NCBI GenBank assembly: GCA_008828725.1
Contig: MEHQ01000605.1
Span: 1,307,067 to 1,371,066 of the forward strand
Reading direction: 5' to 3'
From: Saccharina japonica
Lineage: Eukaryota; Sar; Phaeophyceae; Laminariales; Laminariaceae
DNA: 64,000 nucleotides
Shown here in pieces: positions 1 to 13,600 of this stretch. The position numbers and the translations under genes are program-made. Under the pieces are notes generated by a model. That model worked only from the letters and a program-made list of their open reading frames with translations, made no database searches and had not been told where the DNA came from. Positions within the stretch are counted from its first letter, which is position 1; each line of letters begins with the position of its first letter.

Positions 1-2850
1 GTTCTCTTGTCAATATAACGATCAATAGACTTCACTCAAAAGTCATATTACGGGGGACTATAGTAAATAGGACCAAATATGGTTAGTAAAAGTAGGTAAT
101 TATATAGGTTTTTGTGTATACCGTAGGTTCTATTTACTAGTGTTTACTAGCATTACTAGTATTACTAGTGTTTACTATGGTCCTTGCCCGTAATAGTGGA
201 AAGGGAATAATGGCCGTACAGGTTATGTGGTACACCTACACGTACACGGGACACCTACTGAAGAATTCGAATACTGTGTACATTTTGAAAGTAAGTACTC
301 GTACGTGTATCACGCATTACCGGCAGGGATGTAAACCGACACAACCGAAAGTCGTTGTTATCGGTCGTTTTTTTTTCTGTTTTCCCACACGGGAACTGGA
401 GTTGTTTAGTTTGTTGTTCGGTTTTCAAAATTCAAAAATGCAAACAAAACGACTCGTGTTTTTTTTTCTCTTGTTTCGTGTTTTTTCTCTGTCCCCTACG
501 TTGCAGATGACATGTATCATACGCGTGTCTGCCGGAATCGTTTGACGCAGGATTCGCAGGTACTACCGGAAGGACACACTTGTCATTCTGCGAGTATGTC
601 ACATCATGCCAAGACATGGACACTGGACGCGTCCGGATGTTGACTATTTAGCGAGTTTCGCCGAACAACGGACAGATAATTCGACCGAGAAATGTTCGGT
701 TCGCAGATTATTTTGTTTCGGTTTCAAACAGGAAACCAAACACAACAAACCCACCGGCACTCTCGATGAAAAACCGTTTCTTCTGTTGTTTGCTGCATAT
801 TACAAGCACGCGTGCCAGCCCGTGCGGTTTGTGCAGCAGACGCAAGTACTAAAAAAGGCCCCTTGGCACCGGTCGACGATGTCGTCACAGTAGGCCTTCA
901 CATGGACACATGAACCCTTCGAAACAATGCTGACCATTTGTCTGGAATCGAAGAAAAATCGACCGGGAAACCGCCCGAGAAGAAACGTTTGGTTCAGGTG
1001 CGGGATTTTCCGATGTCAAACTGAAAAAAAAGAGCATACAGCCAGTACAGGACACCAAATAAGAATCAGGAAATCAGAAACAGGAAATCCGGTCCAGGCT
1101 GGATTTCGTTTTTGAGAGAGGGTGCTTTCTACACTAATTGCGAGATCACGACTTACAATATTTGTTTTCTATATATATCAGCCTGACTTTCTTGTTAGCC
1201 TATTTTGTGCGATCGAGTACTTGCAGTCTGCCTGATAAGCAGTATTTTTATGTATACTACGGCTGTATGATTCACGTACAAGTATTATAGGAGAATTTCG
1301 TATTGGGATTGGGAGCATTATATTGGTTGACGATGTTGACGTGCTATGTTCTTAGTATATTACCCCGTTGGAAACATGCCTGCGATGGTATGTTTGGTTC
1401 TGGATGAATCCCGATGGGATTCACAACTTCTTTGCAACTACGACAACTTCTCTTCTACTATATTAGATTCACTTCTGCTTTTTCTACATCTTCTTTCTAC
1501 TGGATAATATATATTTGTATACAACATTTTCTGCTTTTCATCTTCTTCGTACAACCCCGAGGTTCCATCAACCTGTCCGCGAGGCAAGCCGGGCTTCGTG
1601 CACGACATTGCGTCTTATATTTCTTACTAGGTGTCCTGTACGGTAAGCCGGCCGACATTTTCAATGAGAGCCCGAAATATGATGGAGGCCATTTGCATTG
1701 TCGGTCCACAGTCCACAACAACACTGTGATTGCCGGTGATCCCGGTGACATATCGATAAGCCTCCGTAAGACGTAACTCTAAATGGACCTCAGATATCAA
1801 AAAAAATGTCGACGCGCATCTTGGCAAGCTTTGCGTTTGGTTCTTCGACTTCGCGTGGTACGGGATAGCGTCAGACCTTGCGCGTTCGAGCCCCACGTAG
1901 AAACTTGCCGCTTCGTGTTTTGTAAAAATCGGGGCTCAGGGCAGGAGGCGCCTCTTATGGTGTGGCGTATACACGTGTCTGTGTTTATGAATGAAGGCGA
2001 GTCGACGACGGACGCAAATGAATGCAGAGCTCTTTTCTGGCGATAACGACAAAGGCACTCACCGCAGCGAAGAAGGAAGGGGGGTGTGCCCGCTTTGTGA
2101 TCCCGGGTCTGAGCTACGGGCAGGAAGGGGCTCCAGGAATAACTTGTGTACTGCTGTGCGTATAGTGTGTATTAAGAGTGCTGATAAACACCTGGTGACA
2201 CAACAGGGATATATATATATATATACCCTGCTGCAGGGAAAATGAACTATTTACAAGGGCTCCGCTCCGCGGGCGGCTGACGCCGCCCGCTACGCTCGCG
2301 CAAGGAAAGGGGCAGAAGAGGCCCATGATGTACGTAGTGCAAGCAAGCACCGACTGGAAAATGCCAAGAGGTTCATGGTGCACAGCGAAGAAACGGCGGA
2401 CTTGACATGCATGCATGCATGCATGCAAAACATGCTCGGGGTGAACATTAGCTCCATGCCTCAGGATAACCAAAACCTGTATGTTCGAAAGAGAAAGTAC
2501 AGCAACACGGCTCACAGCACGGCGCTGCGCTGATTGCTATGGTGGGTGTGATGTGTGCCTTCTTCGTGAGCATATATGTGTGGTACTGTACTACAACAGC
2601 AACGAACGATGGTTGTAGTAATTCGTATTCTGTATGTATGACAGAGAAAGCACAGCACAGCACGGTCGTCAAGTTGTGAGGGACGAAACACAGAAAATCA
2701 ACAAAACTGAGAAAGACGCACACCTTTGTACGTACGTACATGTGAGTACTCGTACGTACTCGTACTCGAACAAAACGAAAAACAAAAAACGAAAACAAAT
2801 CCCGTCGGGCCAATTGCGCCGCAAAAAACCAAGGGTGCGCGCGGTAAAGG
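1..2850. other. No gene seen
   Basis: Only short open frames without recognisable pattern. Small repeats: TTACTAGTGT units near 130-176, a (TA)n tract at 2211-2224, and a (CATG)n run at 2406-2426. The stretch 2,090-2,120 (TGATCCCGGGTCTGAGCTAC) resembles 37,400-37,430 and marks another dispersed repeat. Confidence 0.6.
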
Positions 2851-2859
2851 TCGGGACGG

Positions 2860-4110
2860 GAAAATGTGGTCGGGACGGGAACGGTACGGTACGGGAATGG
2901 GAAACCGTCAGATTTTTCGATCCCGACCGCGATTTCCCGACCGGTACCATCGTCAGTTTCTGTTCCCGAGCTCTACCGTCCCGCGGTAATGGCCGTGTTC
3001 CCGTTCCCGACTGTTTCCCATCCCACTGTCTGCCCATTCCCGACTATTCCCGTCCCGCTGTCCGCCAAGTCCCGACTATTCCCATCCCACTGTCATATAA
3101 GTGATTCCCGTCCCATCCCGACCATGGGGCACAGCTTCTCCCATCCCGCATCTCACTATTGGGGCAGATATTCCCATTCCATTTACCGCCGATTTTTTCG
3201 TTTTCCCATCGCATGACCATGGATGGATGCAAGTGCATATACTGCATTTTTACTCGTATATATTTCCGAACTATAAAAACAAATCGTCTACGCGCGAATG
3301 TATATTTCCTTTTTTCTTTATTTTTCCTCTCGTTTTTTTTTAATTCAAAATTTAAACACGAACTTAAAATTTGTATCAACCATTCAATCGGCCCCCCTCA
3401 CACCTCGCTATTTGAAATAATAGTACGTATAATAAATCGGTCGTACATTTGGGAAATTATTATGTCGAGAATAAAACCAAGAACACTCACACCACCACCC
3501 GGCCCAAAGACAAAACATGGCATCAAGCATGGACGTTGTGGAGGTGGAGGATCCCGGCGGATCTGCTTCGGCGCCTCAAGCAGCGCCAAAGCAATCAGCC
3601 CCGGTTCCTGCTCCTATTGGCACTGTTCTCGCGAATGTTATACTCGTACTCGAAGAAGACTTTTGATTATACCCTTTTCAGTCGTTGTCTCCAGCGTGTG
3701 TTCCCGACCGTGTTCCCAACAATTCCCGACTGCGTTTCCCGACCGTATTCCCGACCGTATTCCCGACCCGGTTCCCGACCCATTCCCGACCCATTCCCGA
3801 CCCATTCCCGACTTATTCCCGACCTATTCCCGACCCGTTCACCGATCATTTCCCGTACCGCCGAAAAATGTTTCCCGTACCGTACCGTACCGCCAAAAAT
3901 CGGTTCCCGTCCCGTCCCGTACCGCCAAAGAATCGTGTCTTCCCGTCCAATCCCGTCAACCAAATGGTTTCCCACCTTCCCGTCCCATTCCCGTCCCACG
4001 GTAAACAGACGGGAACATTTTCCCATACCGCCCCTCGGGAAGACCCAAAAAAATTTCCGCCTGCGGCGGGCAAAACGGTCCCATCCCGTACCGCGCGGTG
4101 CCTTCGGCAC
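2860..4110. repeat. TTCCCGACC / CGGGACGG satellite-like region
   Basis: Imperfect short repeats of TTCCCGACC, TTCCCGTCCC and their complement. The left part carries the GGGACGGGAACGG strand, the right part the TTCCCG strand (densest at 3,710-3,840 and 3,860-4,000), with a normal-looking stretch 3,210-3,700 between. All long open frames here are by-products of the repeat. Confidence 0.85.
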
Positions 4111-4840
4111 CGCGCGTACCCTTGCAAAAAACAAAACAAATGTTGAGACGTCTTTCACGTTCTGTCAGCCTTGATGCTCCCCGTCCCTCCGCGATCACGC
4201 CGACATCGATTAGGTCCGGGTCGAGTTCTACTGCATCTCTTCCGTAGTGAGCCCCGTGGCCCGTCTCATATGAAGCCCGGTGCTCACCGTGGCCGTCGTT
4301 CGGCCGCTCCATCATGAGGTGTTCAAATCGCCTGGGTTGTCTCTCTGAAAATAATGTGTTCCGATAAATAAGCACCGCTTAAATTTTATATTACTGTGAT
4401 AAACGACCCTTACAATTCTGACATACTGGATTGATACAGCAAGCAGAAACGCAGACAAAGGCCCTTCATGCTTCCCTCGTGTCTCGGTGGACACGCCACG
4501 CGTAGCCACGAAAACGACGGCCGCACTCCTTCTGACCCCCCTCTACTAACCAGCGGGCTCCCATACCCGCGATGGCGCCGGGCTCGCCCGCGCTGCCGTG
4601 CTCTCTGGGCACACGCACGAACCCAAAACTGACAGAGGAAAAAGCCTCTCGTCAACTAAAAAAGTATATAGGAAACAAAGAGAGCTGAGCAAGTAAGCAC
4701 TGAAAGTAGGCGGTGTCGAAGTGTGAGGTCTGAGAGGCCAGGGATGAGGAATCCCTGAGATAGATATTAGTAAGTAAGTCCACACTATATACCACAAGAG
4801 TACCGATTTACAAATACGATATTTGCGCACGAACAAGATA
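4110..4840. other. No gene seen
   Basis: No coding pattern, RNA gene or clear repeat was found on either strand. Confidence 0.5.
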
Positions 4841-5284
4841 AATACTTTAGCACTGCACTCCCGACGTGGAGGACAAAACACTAAGGGCAATAACCAAAAA
4901 CGGGTATACCCGGTCGGTTTTCACTGAAAAACGGGTACAGCCTGGAATCAAGTAAAAAACATGCCCAGCGAGCCACGCGATTGGCCAAAAGAAAATTGCA
5001 CCCATTTTTGAGAGATACTCTCCCGGGACAACTGCTGTAAATGTCTACGAGATATTATGCTTGGCTTTCAGCCGTTTTGGGTTATTTATTTTGCTTTAAC
5101 CACTTACCTACAGTGTGCCTCGCTCCCCACTGCGTCTGCGGCCGCTCTTTCGTTGTTTCGTTTTCTTCCAAGCTTTTTCACTATTCGCTTAAACTCTACC
5201 TATTTAATCATTTTGCGCACCTGGGTACGTACGTCTTCGGTCTTCGAAGTGATATGTACGACAATTCACCTACGTGTGGGTGTG

Positions 5285-5400
5285 GGCAGTGTGTGTTCTT
5301 CACATTTAGCCTTCCTTTCTACGGACCCGTCGACATCCAGGACACCCAGTGTCTGTGCCGATCCTCCATCCTGGAGAGGTGTACGATACGACTGTTGTTT
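5285..5400 (-). mobile_element. Third, short copy of the retrotransposon 3' end
   Basis: The block with GACACCCAGTGTCTGTGCCG and the adjoining TGTGTGTTCTTCACATTT matches 52.69-52.80 and 54.66-54.77 kb. It lies inside the larger inverted-end element at 4.85-6.6 kb. Confidence 0.4.
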
Positions 5401-5453
5401 TTTTAGACTACGAGCTGGTTCCAGCGAGAGCCATAACATTTAGTCTTCGCACT

Positions 5454-5723
5454 TTTGCACCTTGGTTTTGGAGAGTTGGAAAACGAAATTTGGCAGGGTT
5501 GTGCATCATGACAAGCCAAGACGACTTAAACTTGATATTGTTTGTTTTTTTGTTTCTCCAGGTGCAATTTACCATTGTTTTAGATTGTTTTGGCGACTTC
5601 GACCCTCCCTGACGCAAGCACTTAAAACAAAAAACAAAAAAACAGCTTCGGGTCGGTTGGTATTGTTATGAAGCACCGCCGTGCCAAATGTCGTTTTCCA
5701 ACTCTCAAAAACCAAGGTGCAAA
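5454..5723. mobile_element. Small inverted-repeat element
   Basis: About 55 nt at the left (TTGCACCTTGGTTTTGGAGA through AACGAAATTTGGCAGG) pairs with the reverse complement of 5,669-5,723, with a handful of mismatches. The unit is about 270 nt. No coding content. Confidence 0.6.
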
Positions 5724-6977
5724 CACGATTCCCGTGAAGAGTAAATATTTCCCTAAGCCCTAAGGTGCCAAAATTGTTCTATACATTGTTCTAGTACTTT
5801 GGGAGGCGTTTCTTATAACAACCCCTCACGGCTTGCAAATAAAACAATGTGTCACGAACGTCGTCTCTTGTTGATGCGATCATGTCAACATGTCTAGTGT
5901 CGAATATGTCTATGTACTGACCGATATATGGCCTGATTTCATATTGTTTTGATTTAACTATAGGAATATCATCCCTATGTGCAATAGGGCATCCCCAAGT
6001 AGTACGACAAAGTCCATATCTCGCGAACTACAACTCGCACTACAAAAATCTCTCCACCGATGTGTTCCCCTTATTCATGCGGTCGTATAGATATCTTTAG
6101 TGTTGCAAAAACCAGTGTGTTCCGTTTGTTATTTGCCGAAGGTGGAATTTCACGCCTTTTCGTGGAACCAGCTCGTACACGTAATACGACTGCTGCTGCT
6201 GTAGTATAGGGTGTATTTCAGGTACACCCTGAGACAAAGTAAAACACACATACATACTTGCCGCCAGAACCCCCTGCCTCTGAACACCCCTGACCCCTGA
6301 CCCTTCTCCCGATCCCACCCGGACCTGAGTCCCTCCAAACATAATCTGGACACGTCCAAGCGTATAGTTAGGCGCCGACAAGTGTGCCTGGTTATCACTA
6401 CCCCTCAGAAACGGGCAGGATGTGCTTTTGGCCAATCTATCCCGTGATAGCTCGTGGGATGTGGTATTTTGACTCGATTCCATGCTCTACCCGTTTTTTA
6501 CTCCTACCGGCGCGGGTGTACCCGTTTTTGGTTATTGCCCAAAATACTAAATTGTTGAAATTTCACTACGTAAGATGTTGGTGCCTGTACACAATGCAGT
6601 ACTAAACGGGTTAGTGAAACTTGCGATAAACACAAAAAAATACCCCGATCCATCACGCCAATTTTAGGGATATTAATCATCGCCATCTGTCATATCGTCA
6701 TATCATACATTCGGCAGTATTATACCACACTCTACATTCTACAAGTACAATCAAGATGGTTCCAGTAACAATCACAAAGGCGAAGATACTTCCCGTTCGG
6801 TCTTCGGGGTAATTGTGCATGGTGGGGGCTACTCGTGTATATCGTACATATCAAGACTGTATTTCCAGTGGGAGTCCCCGTGGCAACGACTTAGGATAGA
6901 TCTTTTAGGGGTCGGGATGAATATTACGATTCTGGCTCTGGGAAGCGAGGCATGGGCGCAGACCCAACCCAACCCCT

Positions 6978-7012
6978 ATTCCTAACCCTAAATAACCTTA
7001 ACCCTAACCCTG
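6978..7012. repeat. Interstitial telomere-like repeats
   Basis: CCTAACCCTAAATAACCTTA followed by ACCCTAACCCTGAT: a few degenerate CCCTAA units. TTAGGG is the telomere unit of many eukaryotes including brown algae. It is far from any sequence end here. Confidence 0.6.
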
Positions 7013-10000
7013 ATACCGACCCGGGCGCAGAACGGGCCAGAAACGGGTCAAAAACGCGGCTGCGCCGTTTTCGTCCCTATTTTGAATTATACCAAGCTGG
7101 GGACCACGAAATTCTCCCCGATACTATCAGTGAGTCGAAAATTCCCGGAAAACCGCTGGAAGATCTATCCTAAGTCGTTGTCAGGATTACGTCCCAGTGA
7201 AGTCTTCCACATTGTGGATGGAGAACGTTCCGGGAATATCCCGTAAACAAGGCGAGACAACCAAGCAGCGAGGACATAGCTTGCTCTCCTGATTCCACCA
7301 GGAGGGTATGATCCCATTCCACTCCCTGCTCTAACCCACACGCTGCAGAAGTATCACTAGCCTTCCGCAGGAGCCGGTGGAGACCGTGAGCGGGAAGCTC
7401 GTCCTAAATGTATCAGCTAAGTAAGGGCTAATTCGCAGCCACGCCTCCAGATACCACACGTCATTCCCGATCGCCACCTCTTTCTGCCACGCCACTCAAG
7501 TACAACCACTTCTCCTAGACGAAGGAAATAGTACCGTTGTGGTTGACTCCACATCGGAGGCAGGTGTATGTTGCGACTTGGATCAGTACCACCAAAGTTA
7601 GCTACGCACTCGGTAAGTGATTTTATACTAGGGTGATCTAACTGTTCAGCTTGTCGGCGTTGGACTCCCTTGCCCCTCTCCCTGCCATACAAAGGAATGT
7701 TTCAGCAGTACGATGTCGCGGCAGATGACTTTACAGCGGCGTCGACTACATACAGTCATAATGCGCACCCATTATTATTATTTTTCCGACAAGCGCTTGG
7801 AGCCCGGCATCACTAGGCTGCTCGTTTGTCAGCAGCGGGGTTCTAGGGGATGCCTTCCAAATCAATTGCATCTCCGTCCACGCATAGGCGAACGAGAGCT
7901 CAAACTAGTCTGAACCACCTAACTGGAACACAAGGACCACACCCGGCCAGGACCGCAGTAGGGAACGGTGCCTCTTTTTCCGCCAAGCAGTCCTGCATCG
8001 CAAGTGAGCGTCTTCTAAACCACGCCAAAACTCTGCGGCATCAACGCCTTTGCGTGGTAATCGCCAACGCCAAGCTCGCTACAACTTTCTGCCGCTGCTG
8101 GAATCACTCGTTTGCATCACGTCAGTCAACACCTCCCCTGTTTGCAATATACTCTGTACTTACTTCATAGACGGCAGCCATGACCGTTCACATATATGAT
8201 CGTGGGGTGTTGTTCACAGACACCTCATGGCCCCTTGCCCTACTCTTTGGGATATATCGTGCAAAACAGTCCGAATAATGTAGGTGTGACGCGCCATTTG
8301 TCCCCTTCCTCGTAAAAGTTTCGGCCGTGCCTTCGCTGACTTCTGCTCGCCAGCTGTACCACTTGTCAGCTGTCATTCCCTGGTGAAACATACTACAATG
8401 TTGGTAAACATGGACGTACTGGAGGGAACGCGGAATAGTGCGTCCAAGTAATCTTCTTTGAAGCAAAGGCCAGTGATTGCTAGGTGTGAAAATCCACACG
8501 ACCACCCACGGCATCCAACTTTGATTAGGTTGACACATTCGCGCGAGAGCGCGAGCCGGTTGTTCGCGCTGCTCGCCGAGGGGCGTCGCCTTATCGCGAG
8601 GATGGCTTCTATGACAAGCAGCGCATAGGGCTTCTGCCGTCGAATGCACAATGTCTGATGCGGCGCACTCGCTTTATCCACTTGTGACATGATGCGCTGA
8701 AGGGCACAAGTACCAGCGCGGGACCGTTCATCTTAAGGATCACGTGTCTTGATGTAACCAGTTCGTGTTAAAGATGATTGTTCGAAATCACTATACTGAC
8801 GGCAGGTATATCATCCATCACGGTGCCTGGAGGCATCCGTGAAATGTGACAAGGTGGATAGGGAAGAACGTTAGACCTCCCGCCCTTAGTATGTGTCCAT
8901 TCATCGGTAGCTGTGATGTATGTTCGAACAGATTGGCAGCATGACAATGCGTACTATTTACAATTGTATTGTTCGTTATACTACATGTCGTGGATCCTGC
9001 ATGTTCGTGCCCGTTTTTCTTAGGCAAACATTAAACGGAGGACTTGCTCGATGCTAGCCACCTCCTCAGACCCAAGCATGCCAACTCCACGCTCTTCTAA
9101 GGCTTCACCGTGGCTATGTTGTTGTTCCTGTGGCTTAATCATCCGCGTGGTATATGTCCCGAAGGTGTACGTACCGGCCGTCGGTCTTTAATGGAATCGA
9201 AAGAAGACACAGAAGCAGATAGCACATATTCCATAACGTTAAACAAAAACAGGGTACGGTAGTAAAAGAGGTGGCGGAAAACATCACACCTCCCCTGGCA
9301 CATAATACAGATGGTAGGGTGAAATCAACCGCGAGATGTGCCGTATCGTTGATCATCGGGTGCAGAATGGGGACAAAGAAGCTGTGCGAATCGAGGGACG
9401 ATCCACCAGCCCATACGTACAGGTTAGCCAAACCGACGGCCCGTGCTCGATGCGTGACGGCACTGTTAGAAATAATAATAATTTTCCCATGTTCGTTTGT
9501 TTCTATCTGCGTACTGCTTCGCTCTGCTTATCGATGTACTCCTTGTCAAGGAGAGTATTGCATTGTCTGTGTTAAACGAATACATGCCCCAGGTCGTACT
9601 TGTTGTATTTCATTGTGCGTGCAGATCACAGTATTTATGATGTGGATGCTGCTGTGTTCGATGCTCTCCACCCAGTCTGTCCAAGGAAAAACTTAGCAAA
9701 ATATACAACCCTATGCTTATTTGGTTGTGGTTTGTACACCCTTACGACCCCTTTTTTTTGTTTTGTACATAGTTAAGTTATGCGATCGACACCGACGCTG
9801 CACATTACCCGGTGACCGAATATATGCAGAATGTGTTTAGTAAAAATGCGGCACGAGTCTGGTGCTCGCATTCACAGCATCCACAGGGTCCGGGATATAT
9901 ATCATGTACAGAATACAAAGAATAAGATAGGACGCCTACCAGTTGTTTTGTCGGTATTGTCCAAAACTCACACCGATTCCAGGACAGCATCGCCGAAGCA

Positions 10001-10070
10001 ACGGAAGAAAGACAAATAGCATAGTTGCAACGATTTGAACATATAGCCTGATACTGCGGGAATGTACATT
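7013..10070. other. No supported gene
   Basis: The stretch 7,310-7,385 (CTAACCCACACGCTGCAGAA and following) resembles 17,240-17,305, a dispersed repeat. At 8,188-8,690 two overlapping minus-strand frames of 153 and 105 codons look as though they could be one decayed coding region, but I recognise no family. The rest holds nothing I can name. Confidence 0.45.
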
Positions 10071-10084
10071 ATTTGCTTTTTTGG

Positions 10085-10325
10085 CAGCACGCCGTGGCAT
10101 TCCGTGGCATGCCATGACAATGCCCATGACATGTCATGGCAGTTCCAGGTCCAGATATGGCATGCCACGGCATGCCATGGCTTGACCTCGAACTGCCATG
10201 GCAATGACCACGGCATGCCACGGCACAAACACCACGGCAAGCCATGGCAACCCCCACGGCATGCCATAGCAACCCCCACGGCATGCCATGGCAATGCCAT
10301 GGCAACGCCATGGTAAACCCGCGAA
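10085..10325. repeat. GGCATGCCATGGCA palindromic repeat cluster
   Basis: Many copies of GGCATGCC and GCCATGGC, both self-complementary, mixed with CCACGGCA. A smaller patch of the same type is at 10,568-10,645. The open frames rich in His, Cys and Trp here are artefacts of the repeat. Confidence 0.85.
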
Positions 10326-10649
10326 ACCGCGCTGGGGCGTGACGCGACACGGACGTGGTAGTGTCACAGTTTCGGTGAAAAAGATCACATGAAGGATTGT
10401 AGTTTGTTTACCACGCAATAAAACTCCCTGCCGAAACAATACAGACAGGTTTGCCCGCCTGGCGTGCACTCACCCAATCGAGGTGTCATAATAATGTGTG
10501 GTTGTGTGTACCAAATATGTATGTTTATGTGTATTTTCACCGCGTGTCGTCGAGGTTGACAGGGTACTACCACGGCACGCTATGGGCTTCCACGGCATGC
10601 CATGGTATTTCGTGGTTCGTACCATGGTAATGCCACGGCATACCGCCAA

Positions 10650-13600
10650 GTAAACAAGTAGTGTACATCCTTGGGATGGTTGCATATGAACCCATACTTT
10701 GGTGCTCAGTGGATATTTCCGAGCACACTCAACCTAACAGATACCTTGTACATTGTTGCCAGGCAAATAATCCTGCCAGCCTAATCATTTTTGAGCTTGC
10801 CGAAGACCTTCGCCGTTGGACTGACTCGTGACTTAGGGTTCGTCGTTGAGGTCGGGCTGGAACTTCGGTCAGAGGGTCGGCAAAGCCAAACCCAGCTCAA
10901 AGGGGGCTATGAAGGCGTTTGACCAAGCCTATGTTACTCAGTTCGCTCGTGGAACCTAACCCACAAACTAAATAAACTGTGTTTTTTACGTGCCTCACAA
11001 CAGTGCACCAGAGTATTCAGGAACGAATGGAGATATCGGTTGCCCTACGGAGCTTCGACAGACAAATTCGCTTCTTCTTTGTTCTGCAAATATAGCATGA
11101 CAAACGAATGAGTACGCCTCGTTGACTACGGATGATGCGTGTGTGCTTGTTATTCGTCTGCAATCGTTCTATCAGCCCGCCCACGTCAGGCGCTGAATGT
11201 GCATCCTTGGGAGACACACTCTATGTTCTCACGCATTTGGAGAACGACGTGGTACATCGAAAGCCGTAGACGAAAAACCTAGACAGAGCGAAGATTATGT
11301 GGTGTAGACGTAGCGCGGACGGTGTTGCGGTTTAGGAGTCTTCACACGGCACGAGCACGTTGGCAGCGCAGGTACATTCCGCTGTTTATTTGTAGGTAAT
11401 TACCCGAGAGCGGCACCCGACTCGAACCCTTTCCGTCGTGACGGTTTTACTTCGTTTCAGGTGAAAGATTCGTGGATGATTCTGCGTCAGGGTTGTTCTT
11501 CTTTAGGGTTGGAATCACTTGCTGGTGCGGCACTCTGGACCTTCACAGTTTTTGAAGAAAACAGTAGCGACACGTGTGTTAGTGACCATGTATAACGGCC
11601 ATTGTTTGCGATGTGCTGCTGGTGGTATGTGTCAAACCACTTCCTATTGCACTCCAACAATAATCCAAGTTGTGGTCTAGCTCTCACTCAGGATGCTTGC
11701 TGCGGCAGAGGTAGGATCGACCTGGTACATATTGTCAGGCTGTGATATTTTAAGAACTTCTTGTATGCACTACAACCACTTCTGTTTGATTAATGTTTAC
11801 GCTTACCCCGTTGCATACCGCAAAAACCTGGCCATGTACCGGTAAACATCTTAACATGTTGATGAAATTTCAACTACACAGTGAATCATGTCGTTCGTCC
11901 GTTGAGGACCGCCGTCTGTACTTCGTTTGTTGTTCCCCTCTTCAACCTGTACGACTGTGACTAACTATTCTACCTTTATATGACCAATACCTGTAGTTCT
12001 GCCAACGCCTTGAGTCCACAATAAGGTTGCCGGATGCTTGCAGTATATATATTGTGGTAAACAAATAGATCTTGGCCGGAAGGTAATCGATTTTAGTGGG
12101 ATTTACGCCAAACAAGGTACCATAGTATATTGTTAAACATATAGGGCAATGACAGGTACGACACACTCCATGAGCCGCGCAATTGTCCAGCCGCACACTT
12201 TCCTGGCTATTTTCTTGAAACGGGACAGGAACGACGTATTCGTTCTATAAGTGTGGAACCAATTTTGCAGAATTTTGAGCAAACCAAGGGCCACATACTG
12301 TTCCCGCAGTACTCCATTTTCGCAACCTCCGGCACCACATTCGCCTTCGTGCGTTTGAATGGCGATCGACACACAGCTTGCAACATCGCCACGCCACGAC
12401 CAGACCGTTCAACTGCCGACGTCCAATTTCCACACTGCAGCAATACTATGTAGTAGATGTCAAATTAGGGGGCAGCCTCAGCTCGGCCTCGTCTTTCGTG
12501 GGCCGTTGGCATATTCGCCAGACCCGACGCATGATATAAACTACTACAGCAGTTAAGGACGGGCTGTTAAAAGCCACATCCTCCGTACCAAATTAATATT
12601 TTTGGCCTTCCACATAAACAATGGGATTCCGGGAAAAACAAATCAGCTCAAAGTGGGCTACCAGATAAAAACAAATAACCTACTGTAACCAAAGCCAGAA
12701 ATCGGCGCCCAAACAAGATGAAACAAAACGTGGTCGATTGAGAAACGTCGAACCGGACAAGAAATGCGGATCGCGGTGCTACACTGATGATGCACAACGC
12801 TCGCTTTAATCGTATTGCAACGTGGACGGCCTTGGCGGATTGTTTAAACATATTTCCATCAAAACCTTTAACCGGATATACAGTCCCATGCCTCAAAAAC
12901 CGCCAGCCACTTTAGTTTGTTTTTGGCACCTTATCGGTGTGTGCATAATCGAAATGATCCCATTGATCGCTAGACGCAAAATAACCCCAAGGCAACTACT
13001 GCCGTGTTGGAGATCTGTGGAACCAGGAACGGTAACGATTGATAAGATGCACCCTAAAAACTGATAATGTCCCGTTTAGTAGACGCAGCTGCTCAAGAGC
13101 TCCCGAAGAACAGGGCACGTATCTTTAACAAATACAGCTGTAATACTCCTGCATAATAAATCTGACTCCCTGAACGTCAAACTGTCGATTCATGAAAAAA
13201 TCTTGAGAACTTGTCCCACGTATATGGGGACAAAGTACTTGGAATTAGTGTATGATTTTTGTTCAGTTCAGAATGGGTTAACTGTACTCAATATGTAAAA
13301 AAGCTTGCAATGCAATGCTTTGCACGCGTTATCGGTTACAATTACACCATCATGATAATGCTGGTTGGGTATTACAGCGAAACAAGTGTTTGGCATATTC
13401 CAGAATTACGGTTCTGCTCTGTACTGTACCACGATGCATGAAATGAATCACTCTCTGTTATGTAACGCCAAGAACAATATACTCGTAATTGCCATATACC
13501 TGGTATAGAGCAACGCAGCGATCGGGTTTATGTGACTACGTAGTGCGCTGCAATAGATGACAAGGTCCATATGTCTCCAGTGTTAGTAGACACTTCTGCT

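Larger units (their letters stand above)
4850..6606. mobile_element. Element with long inverted ends, piggyBac-like termini
   Basis: The sequence 4,850-5,030 recurs in reverse complement at about 6,390-6,606. Shared blocks include GGGCAATAACCAAAAACGGG, the CGGGTAxAGCxTGGAATC motif and GATTGGCCAAAAG. The outer ends read TTTAGCACTGCAC, similar to the ends at 16,418 and 16,923, which directly follow TTAA. No transposase is seen, so it would be a non-autonomous element that has also collected other insertions (5,285-5,400 and 5,454-5,723). Confidence 0.5.

Noticed and set aside
1840-1910. tRNA-like stretch with GCGTTCGAGCCCC
   Set aside because: The B-box-like part is good, but no complete anticodon arm or acceptor stem can be formed.
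3159-4174. Open frames of up to 281 codons on the plus strand and 163 on the minus strand
   Set aside because: They are translations of the TTCCCGACC satellite; both strands stay open because the repeat lacks stop codons.
8188-8690. Overlapping minus-strand frames suspected as a broken transposase
   Set aside because: No catalytic motif or family signature could be identified, and a frame change is needed to join them.
12133-12443. Minus-strand frames that superficially recall armadillo-type repeats
   Set aside because: The similarity needs frame changes and rests on a few common residues; not better than chance by eye.
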